Assembly: GCA_964359565.1 (NCBI GenBank)
Contig: CAYHTN010000043.1
Coordinates: 1 to 10,875 of the forward strand
DNA length: 10,875 nt
Reading direction: 5' to 3'
Source: JAGOTP01 sp964359565
GTDB taxonomy: Bacteria; Patescibacteriota; Patescibacteriia; 2-12-FULL-60-25
Part shown: one piece after another, positions 5,456 to 10,875 of the stretch
How positions within the stretch are numbered: position 1 is the stretch's first letter
Layout: each line of letters starts with the position of its first letter
The notes under the pieces: generated by a model
What the model was told of the DNA's origin: nothing
The model's input: only the letters and a program-made list of their open reading frames with translations
Databases searched by the model: none
Made by a program: the position numbers and the translations under genes

Positions 5456-5484
5456 ATCCTAGCGAAAACCCCGACATTTGCCAA
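5456..5484 (-). promoter_or_regulatory. Sigma70-type promoter for tRNA-Pro
   Basis: On the minus strand TTGGCA (5484-5479) and TAGGAT (5461-5456) are 17 bp apart, placing the start of transcription about 15-18 nt before the tRNA 5' end. This is a normal layout for a tRNA gene. Confidence 0.55.
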
Positions 5485-5553
5485 GGGGACTCGTTTCAAT
5501 CGTATTTCATATTTTTTAAGGCAAAACCACAGCTTCCGGAAGAGACATCGAAA

Positions 5554-5562
5554 TGATATGAT
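5554..5562 (+). promoter_or_regulatory. Possible extended -10 promoter for the envelope cluster
   Basis: TGATATGAT fits an extended -10 (TGn followed by TATGAT), 77 bp before the ATG at 5640. The matching -35 position has TTCCGG, inside the palindrome CTTCCGGAAG (5533-5542). The match is modest. The remaining bases between the tRNA-Pro and this gene hold no credible coding region. Confidence 0.3.
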
Positions 5563-5639
5563 TACTGCGGTCGAGTACGCCCTCGATCGATTCAGACGAA
5601 CACAGATTGTGAAAGAGGATTAGTCGGCGTTTTCTTTTC

Positions 5640-6284
5640 ATGCGATCGTTATCCAACGCTTCCAAGTCTGCGTCGGATTCTTCGCGTTTATCTCCTTCGA
5701 GCTCAAAGAAAGCCAGCGATAGTGCTTTCAAGAAACGTAATCGACGAAAAACGATTCGGGCCAAACGAGGAGATGACGTTCAAGAAGAAAAAATGCTCGT
5801 TCGTCGTAAGACGCTCGAGCCAGTTTCGTCATCTCTACAGACAAGTGTCACGGACCATGTTCGGCACCTCGATGTTCACCTCGTGAAGGGGGCACAGGCT
5901 CGTTCAGCGAAGTCACGACCGAAACGGGTTCAGGTACATTTCGAAGCTCATGAACCCAGCGCGCATGTGATTCGTTTGCAGGGCATGGCACGTCGTATTC
6001 AAACAACAAAACGAGAGCCGAAAGCCCATGCGATACGCGAGTGGGTCGCCCCGAGCGATGCTCCACCCACGCTTGCACGTATGGCGGCAGAGGCGCTTGA
6101 CCTCTATATTCCTCAGGTGGATGCTCGTGAGCTGTATACCCAGTTCACTCCTTTCGATCCAGAAGTGGCCTATCGTGAGCGAAGAGGTGTCTGGGAGCGT
6201 GTGCGTGCTCCATTCGTGCGCTGGGAGCTTGCCTGGCATCCCGTGATTGAGGAATCTGCAGCTGCGAATGATCTAGAGGAATAA
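5640..6284 (+). CDS. Uncharacterised basic protein, possibly the N-terminal part of the following DUF4012 gene
   Basis: This 214-residue protein matches no family I recognise. Residues 1-30 are Ser/Lys-rich and look disordered. Residues 31-44 are very basic (KKRNRRKTIRAKRG). The middle is Arg/His/Lys-rich. The C-terminal third has Trp and acidic residues (RRGVWERVRAPFVRWELAWH). No signal peptide or membrane segment is present, so it is likely cytosolic. The TAA at 6282-6284 is in the same frame as the next gene, and the 11 codons between that stop and the next start read as plausible protein. It may therefore be the cytoplasmic N-terminal region of a larger DUF4012 protein, interrupted by a nonsense change or an assembly error, or a truly separate gene. 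The ATG has no Shine-Dalgarno sequence. Confidence 0.65.
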   Translation: MRSLSNASKSASDSSRLSPSSSKKASDSAFKKRNRRKTIRAKRGDDVQEEKMLVRRKTLEPVSSSLQTSVTDHVRHLDVHLVKGAQARSAKSRPKRVQVHFEAHEPSAHVIRLQGMARRIQTTKREPKAHAIREWVAPSDAPPTLARMAAEALDLYIPQVDARELYTQFTPFDPEVAYRERRGVWERVRAPFVRWELAWHPVIEESAAANDLEE

Positions 6285-6317
6285 CCGGTCACCTCTTTAT
6301 ATTCGGATCAGGCAGAA

Positions 6318-8549
6318 GTGATTGTTCCTCCAAGGTCGCTTGAAGAAGCGGTTCTGCCCGTAGAGGTCACAATCCTTGGTTATGAGGATCAGTTCACGAC
6401 CGGAAGACCAACTCCATTTTCGACACGCTCCTGGCACCGTTTGAGCCATCGGATGGGGGATTGGGTCGAAAATATTGCTGATCGTGTTCGGGCGAGAGAA
6501 GAAGAAGTCGTTGAAGAAGCGGAACAGGTCTTAAGTGTTCCGATGTTGGTTCCGCGCGTGCATGTTGTACGCTTGTTCGCTGGTTTTCTTGCCTTGCTTT
6601 TGATCGTTTCTTTGCCAGCGGGAGCGGTATCTCTCTCTCGTTCTTTTTCAAGTAGTATCGAAAAAACCGTCGCCGTGAGCCAAGATGCGGCTCGAGAAGC
6701 GCGTGGAGCGTTGCAGGGAGGAATGGTACGAACAGAGGCATTAAGTCAGGCATCGGCCCAGTTTTCGGTCGCGAATGATGAGCTTACGCAGGCAAGCGGT
6801 ATTGCCACGGCGATCGTGCAAGCATTACCAAAAACGCGTGATGTTTATCGGGCCGGACGTTTATTGATTGAAGCGGGTGAAAAAGGAACGCGCGCGGCTG
6901 AAATTATGGCTGATGGCATGAATCGTGCCTGGGGACAGTCTGTCAGTCACCCAGATGAGCGCTTACTCACGCTTCAGACGCATTTAAAAGCGGCTGCTCC
7001 CTTGGTGCAAGAAGCGACACAGGCGGTATCTGCAGTGGACTTAGCAGTACTGCCCGTTTCGACTCGTGCACAAGTACAGACACTTCGTGATTCGTTAGCA
7101 CAAGGAGAAGGGGCTCTTAGAGAAGTACAGCTCCTAACCAATTTAGGAATTACGGCCCTTGGTCATGATCGGCCTCGAACCTATCTTTTTATTTTTCAAA
7201 ATCAAACAGAGTTACGTCCTACCGGAGGGTTTATGGGATCTATTGCAGAAGTCATCTTTGATCGAGGAGCGATTCGCTCCATTCGTGTTCCAGGTGGAGG
7301 TCCCTATGATTTACGAAATCAATTACTTGCTCGGGTGCGCCCGCCGGAGCCACTTCAACTCGTAAGTTCCCGCTGGGAATTTCAAGATGCGAATTGGTTT
7401 CCAGATTTTCCGACCGCCGCACGCAAAATCAATTGGTTTTGGAGTCAGGCGGGGCAACCGACGCTTGATGGCATCGTCACGATCAATGCGCGGGTGTTGC
7501 AGGATCTTTTGCGTATTACTGGTCCGATCACGCTCGATACCTACGGCAAAACATTTGATGCAGAAAACGTCATGATCGAGTTACAGAAATCCGTTGAACT
7601 TGAATACGATAAAACAGAAAATAAGCCAAAGAAAATTATTGGCGATCTCTTTCCTCGAGTCTTGGAGCGTTTACGTGAAACGAATCATGAGCAGATGCTC
7701 ACACTCCTTCAGATATTTGGAACCTCTTTGAAGACAAAGGACGTTCAGGTTTGGTTACGTCACGAAGAAGAGCAAGGGGTTATCGCCGATCTCGGTTGGG
7801 ACGGGGCGTTCGGAGAGGTGATAGGGGATACGCTCGCGTTAAATGAAGCAAACATAGGTGGGCAAAAAACGGATGCCGTAATTCAGGAGCAGGTTGAACA
7901 CGATATCGAAATTCAGAAAAATGGCAGTGTTATTGATACAGTTACCCTTTATCGCGAGCATGGTGGAGAAAAGGGTGAGCTCTTTCATGGAGCGAATAAC
8001 GTTGCGTATGTACGTGTCTATGCCCCTCTTGGATCTGAATTGCTTTTTGCGGATGGGTTTCAGCCGCCTTCAAGGACAGCCTATAAGGAGGTTTCGCCGG
8101 AAGATCCTTCAGATGCAGATGTGGATGCGATCGAACGGCAGCGCTTTATCGATCCTTCTGGGGTTAGGGTGACGGAAGAGTTCGGCCGCACGGTCTTTGG
8201 GGGATGGGTTCAATTAGGTCCGGGAAAAAGATCGAAAACCTCATTCCGCTATAGATTGCCTGTCAACGTCTTCGAGCTCAGTGAGCGACTCAAAGAACCA
8301 ACCGTATCTTCGGCTCCATCGACTTCTCCATCTTATCGTGCGGCCTATCTCTTGTCGCTCACGAGTCAGTCTGGAAAATCTGATCGTGGCTTGAGTGTTC
8401 GTGTGCATGTCCCCGCCGCCTGGACAACGGCCTGGTCCAATCGTGAGTGGGTTAAGCAAGGAGAGACTCGAACCCTCACACTCACTCCCTGGGACCGTGA
8501 TCATGTCGTCGCTTTGCTTTTTGATCTTCCTCATGACGAAACGCGATAA
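6318..8549 (+). CDS. DUF4012-domain membrane protein
   Basis: The likely start is the GTG at 6318, with a weak AGG 5 nt upstream; this gives 743 residues. Residues 1-80 are predicted cytoplasmic and partly acidic (REEEVVEEAEQ). One membrane helix spans about 84-104 (VRLFAGFLALLLIVSLPAGA). An extracellular helical stretch runs from about 105 to 280. The DUF4012 core follows: YLFIFQNQTELRPTGGFMGS (289-308), DANWFPDFPTAARKINWFW (357-375), DGIVTINARVLQDLLRITGP (384-403) and ANIGGQKTDAVI (511-522). A C-terminal beta-rich domain ends in VVALLFDLP. DUF4012 proteins are common in Candidate Phyla Radiation and some Gram-positive genomes, often near envelope or polysaccharide genes; the biochemical activity is unproven. 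The gene overlaps the next by 17 bp, suggesting coupled translation. Confidence 0.92.
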   Translation: MIVPPRSLEEAVLPVEVTILGYEDQFTTGRPTPFSTRSWHRLSHRMGDWVENIADRVRAREEEVVEEAEQVLSVPMLVPRVHVVRLFAGFLALLLIVSLPAGAVSLSRSFSSSIEKTVAVSQDAAREARGALQGGMVRTEALSQASAQFSVANDELTQASGIATAIVQALPKTRDVYRAGRLLIEAGEKGTRAAEIMADGMNRAWGQSVSHPDERLLTLQTHLKAAAPLVQEATQAVSAVDLAVLPVSTRAQVQTLRDSLAQGEGALREVQLLTNLGITALGHDRPRTYLFIFQNQTELRPTGGFMGSIAEVIFDRGAIRSIRVPGGGPYDLRNQLLARVRPPEPLQLVSSRWEFQDANWFPDFPTAARKINWFWSQAGQPTLDGIVTINARVLQDLLRITGPITLDTYGKTFDAENVMIELQKSVELEYDKTENKPKKIIGDLFPRVLERLRETNHEQMLTLLQIFGTSLKTKDVQVWLRHEEEQGVIADLGWDGAFGEVIGDTLALNEANIGGQKTDAVIQEQVEHDIEIQKNGSVIDTVTLYREHGGEKGELFHGANNVAYVRVYAPLGSELLFADGFQPPSRTAYKEVSPEDPSDADVDAIERQRFIDPSGVRVTEEFGRTVFGGWVQLGPGKRSKTSFRYRLPVNVFELSERLKEPTVSSAPSTSPSYRAAYLLSLTSQSGKSDRGLSVRVHVPAAWTTAWSNREWVKQGETRTLTLTPWDRDHVVALLFDLPHDETR

Positions 8550-10473
8550 GCCAGAGGCGAAGCGGGCCTTGCTAGCCAAGAAATTGGCTCTTCCTCACGA
8601 ACAAGATGTTCATGCGGAAGCAGATGAGGTTCAAAAAAGTCTCGAACAGATCTATCGGGTGGAAAGCGGAGAGATGCCAAATTTTGGTCGCTTTGATCGC
8701 ATGCAGCGATCATGGTGGCTACGGGCGGTTGTTGCGATTGGAGGAATTGTGATCTTCCTGTCGCTCTTAGCCTGGACAGGGCTTTTTGCGCTTCAACCAT
8801 TTAAGCCACCGAATCCCCTTGGTCTTGTACTTACTCTGCAAGAGCCAACGGATGTGACGCTTGGAAAAGAAGAAGAGATTATCATCAATTGGGAGAACGC
8901 TTCACTTCAGCCACTTGCGGCGACCGATATTCGTTTGAGTTTGCCGCCAGAATTTCATCTCCTTTCCGCGGAGCCCACCCCAACAGATGCACGGCTTCTT
9001 CGTTGGGATTTGGGCCTGCTCGCGCCACGCGCACAGGGTAAAATCCAACTGAAGGGATTATTTCTGGGTACTCTTGGTGAAGAAGGGACGATTCAAGTAT
9101 TGGGGAATTTTCGCAATCAAAATACCGGTCGTGATCGACAAGTTGTAGTGACGCACGTAACAAATTATAAAGCTACAGTCTTGGAGGGATCGCTGACCCT
9201 CCCTGAGACGGCTTTGCCGGGCGATGTCGTGGTGATGCAATACTCTCTCAAAAACCAAAGTACAAAGTCGCTGGAAAATTTGATTGCGCGGATCGCCGTG
9301 CCCGAAGGATTCTTGCCCATGGCAAGTACGACCATTGACGCAGGAACGCGTTCACTCGAATTCCGCATCGGCACACTTCCGTCTCAATCCGTGACCACGA
9401 TTCAACTCCCCGGAAAATTTGCCCCTGGCGTTGGCGGCGACGCAACGTTTGTGGTGCAAGCAGGTCAAAAGCAGGGAGAGCAGTTTTTCCCGATCCAACA
9501 AGGAGAAAAGCGTATTTCTGTTTTGGCAGGAGAGCTCACGTTTCGCGTAGTTGCGAATGGGATCTCTGGGTCGGAACTGCGGGTAGTTCCCGGAGAACCG
9601 ATTCGAGTATTGCTTGAATATCAAAATACCAGTCCCGATATTTTACAAAATATTATTCTTACCTGGAGTGTTGAATCACTGATTGATGGGAAGATCGTGG
9701 CTCCGGGAGCGCTCGTCGATCTTAGTCAGAGTACCACAGACCCCGTTACTCCTTCGTCTACAAAAGCACGTCTGGCAACGTTTCAATATGATAAGAGTAC
9801 GATTCCTGCCCTTGCTTCGCTCGTGCCTGGTGCATCAGGAAGAATCGAACTGCTATTTCCAACGATTGTTCCTCTCAAATCCTTAAAATTAGCGAGTATC
9901 CGTCTCGGATTACAATCAGAAATCGGCTCGATTGGTAAAATGGTTGTTAAACGTAAAGTAGCGCTCGCTCCTCTCGTGGTTCAGTATAAAACAGATGCCG
10001 ACCTGAGCGTGGAGACGCGTTACTACACCGAAGAAGGGGCGCCGCTTGGGAGTGGTCCATTGCCCCCACTCGCCGGAAACACCACGTCTTATCGTGTATT
10101 CTGGACCTTACGAAAGAAGCTTCACGTCTTAGAAGATGTTGAAGTAGTCGCACGTTTGCCGCGTATTGCCGCATGGAGTCAAAAGACTCAAGTTGATACT
10201 GGTACGCTGACATATGATGAGAAAACGCGAGAAGTGCACTGGCGTCTCAAAAAAGTCCCAGAAGATGTACAAGGATTGACGGCCTCTTTCGAAATACAGC
10301 TGACGCCTGAGCTCATCGATGTTGGTCGTTTCGCCACGGTTCTCGAAGAAACCTCCTTTCGTGCCCATGATATCGTTGTGGACGAATGGATCACGAGAAG
10401 AAAACCAATACAGACCACTGACCTTCAACAAGATGAAGCGGCGAAAGCTAAAGGAGTAGTACGTAAACAGTAA
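8533..10473 (+). CDS. Single-pass membrane protein with multiple Ig-like/DUF11-like extracellular domains
   Basis: The frame stays open upstream to 8395, but the ATG at 8533, overlapping the DUF4012 stop by 17 bp, gives a sensible 646-residue protein. Residues 1-60 are charged and cytoplasmic (TKRDKPEAKRALLAKKLA). A membrane helix lies at about 62-87 (WLRAVVAIGGIVIFLSLLAW). The rest is extracellular and made of about four beta-sandwich units, each with the alternating pattern of DUF11/CARDB-like adhesion or scaffold domains: EEIIINWENASLQPL (114-128), VVVMQYSLKNQSTKSL (232-247), IRVLLEYQNTSPDILQNI, and TSYRVFWTLRKKLHVL near the end. Asn-rich turns after each lead strand and closing LPxxF or VPExF segments recur. 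The C-terminus is Lys/Glu-rich without a sorting motif. No catalytic motif is seen. Overlap with DUF4012 suggests the two products work together at the membrane. Confidence 0.85.
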   Translation: MTKRDKPEAKRALLAKKLALPHEQDVHAEADEVQKSLEQIYRVESGEMPNFGRFDRMQRSWWLRAVVAIGGIVIFLSLLAWTGLFALQPFKPPNPLGLVLTLQEPTDVTLGKEEEIIINWENASLQPLAATDIRLSLPPEFHLLSAEPTPTDARLLRWDLGLLAPRAQGKIQLKGLFLGTLGEEGTIQVLGNFRNQNTGRDRQVVVTHVTNYKATVLEGSLTLPETALPGDVVVMQYSLKNQSTKSLENLIARIAVPEGFLPMASTTIDAGTRSLEFRIGTLPSQSVTTIQLPGKFAPGVGGDATFVVQAGQKQGEQFFPIQQGEKRISVLAGELTFRVVANGISGSELRVVPGEPIRVLLEYQNTSPDILQNIILTWSVESLIDGKIVAPGALVDLSQSTTDPVTPSSTKARLATFQYDKSTIPALASLVPGASGRIELLFPTIVPLKSLKLASIRLGLQSEIGSIGKMVVKRKVALAPLVVQYKTDADLSVETRYYTEEGAPLGSGPLPPLAGNTTSYRVFWTLRKKLHVLEDVEVVARLPRIAAWSQKTQVDTGTLTYDEKTREVHWRLKKVPEDVQGLTASFEIQLTPELIDVGRFATVLEETSFRAHDIVVDEWITRRKPIQTTDLQQDEAAKAKGVVRKQ

Positions 10474-10476
10474 CAT

Positions 10477-10485
10477 TTATCCACA
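10477..10485 (+). promoter_or_regulatory. DnaA box (perfect consensus) before the last gene
   Basis: TTATCCACA lies just after the stop of the Ig-like gene and overlaps the -35 position of the predicted promoter. It is partly enclosed by the inverted repeat ACATTT (10473-10478) / AAATGT (10491-10496). DnaA binding here could regulate the next gene. Confidence 0.4.
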
Positions 10486-10495
10486 AGAGAAAATG

Positions 10496-10504
10496 TGATA
10501 CTAT
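10496..10504 (+). promoter_or_regulatory. Extended -10 promoter for the last gene
   Basis: TGATACTAT is an extended -10 (TG, one base, TACTAT). It lies 16 bp before the ATG at 10521, giving a leader of only about 10 nt and thus near-leaderless translation. The -35 position has TTTATC, a weak match that overlaps the DnaA-box 9-mer. Confidence 0.5.
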
Positions 10505-10520
10505 AGCTTTGTTCCTTTCT

Positions 10521-10875
10521 ATGCCTATTCGTGGATCCAGACGACCCAATGTCGTTCCCATCTCTGCACCTTCTTTTTCGACCCCGCCACGGCCGTACAT
10601 TTATCGAAAGATCGCCTATGCATTCATCGCTCTTACGGTTGTTATCGTGATTGCGGTGCTTTGGCTTTCTTCCATGAATGCCGAAGTTCGAGTGAAAGTA
10701 AAACAAGAATCGGTCAAAATCGACCATGTCATCGAGATTGCGAAGACGCCTCGTCCCGGTCAGCTTGCCGGTCGTGTCGCACAAGGAGAGCTAAAGCTCG
10801 ATAAAGAATTTCCTTTGAAAGGCATCGTTTCAACCACGACGCCCGTGATCGTCGTGGCTCCTCCAGCTGTTTCAT
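10521..10875 (+). CDS. Single-pass membrane protein, 3' truncated by window edge
   Basis: The ATG at 10521 opens a frame that runs to the window end (118 codons visible). Residues 1-30 are basic and Pro-rich (MPIRGSRRPN...). A membrane helix spans about 31-50 (IAYAFIALTVVIVIAVLWL). The outer part begins AEVRVKVKQESVKIDHVIEI and continues with RPGQLAGRVAQGELKLDKEF. The pattern of a helix, then a strand-rich VxVKxxxESV segment, then a Pro-Gly turn and a KEFP segment, resembles membrane proteins common in Candidate Phyla Radiation genomes that are sometimes labelled baseplate-J-like. That likeness is from memory and weak. It is 47 bp after the Ig-like gene, in the same direction, and has its own likely promoter. 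No Shine-Dalgarno sequence is seen. Confidence 0.75.
   Translation, partial: MPIRGSRRPNVVPISAPSFSTPPRPYIYRKIAYAFIALTVVIVIAVLWLSSMNAEVRVKVKQESVKIDHVIEIAKTPRPGQLAGRVAQGELKLDKEFPLKGIVSTTTPVIVVAPPAVS

Noticed and set aside
5435..5623. Plus-strand frame between tRNA-Pro and the basic protein
   Set aside because: It overlaps the tRNA promoter and has unnatural composition; treated as noncoding.
6394..6753. Minus-strand open frame opposite the DUF4012 gene
   Set aside because: It is antisense to a recognised protein and has no family features or start signals.
8395..8532. Upstream in-frame extension of the Ig-like protein (46 extra codons)
   Set aside because: It lies entirely within the DUF4012 coding region and reads as unnatural sequence; the ATG at 8533 gives a normal cytoplasmic tail.
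10129..10784. Minus-strand open frames opposite the Ig-like gene and the last gene
   Set aside because: Low-complexity, unnatural composition; antisense to frames with clear membrane-helix and domain patterns.
1..10875. Mobile element, CRISPR array or phage genes
   Set aside because: No transposase, integrase, terminal repeats, spaced direct-repeat array or phage structural gene is seen.

Overview
The window looks like chromosomal DNA from a Candidate Phyla Radiation (Patescibacteria) bacterium, perhaps near Uhrbacteria or Magasanikbacteria. The phylum-level call rests on protein families typical of that group: a DUF4012 membrane protein, a small exported protein with a YYLGxDGKRYVFPN motif, a lamin-tail-domain surface protein, and a partial protein with WNALMY/FGRxPSDP repeats. 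Finer placement is a guess. Base composition is moderate, coding density is high, and most start codons lack a Shine-Dalgarno sequence. No insertion sequence, phage gene or CRISPR array is visible.

Left part (1-3.9 kb). The 3' end of a plus-strand gene is followed by a 10-bp hairpin. The rest is on the minus strand: an exported YYLG/YVFPN protein, a tRNA-Gly(GCC) with its own promoter and terminator, and a large exported protein with two lamin-tail domains, two OB-like domains and a C-terminal membrane anchor.

Centre (3.9-5.6 kb). An intergenic region of about 400 bp separates the leftward genes from the rightward ones. It has two perfect DnaA-box 9-mers, one near match, an AT-rich hairpin and the lexA promoter. 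Over the -10 of that promoter lies GTTC-N7-GTTC, the form of the alphaproteobacterial LexA box. lexA has an intact HTH, Ala-Gly cleavage site and Ser/Lys dyad, and is followed by a small DUF6504-like gene. A convergent tRNA-Pro(UGG) has an unusual trailer: an inverted copy of its own 3' end forms a long hairpin.

Right part (5.6-10.9 kb). A co-directional cluster encodes a basic protein, a DUF4012 protein, a single-pass protein with Ig-like/DUF11-like domains, and the start of another single-pass membrane protein. The first two lie in one reading frame, separated by a single TAA and 11 codons, so they may be a split gene. The second and third overlap by 17 bp. The last gene has an extended -10 promoter next to a third perfect DnaA-box 9-mer. 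Together they look like a cell-envelope module whose products mostly face outward from the cytoplasmic membrane; its biochemical role is unknown.
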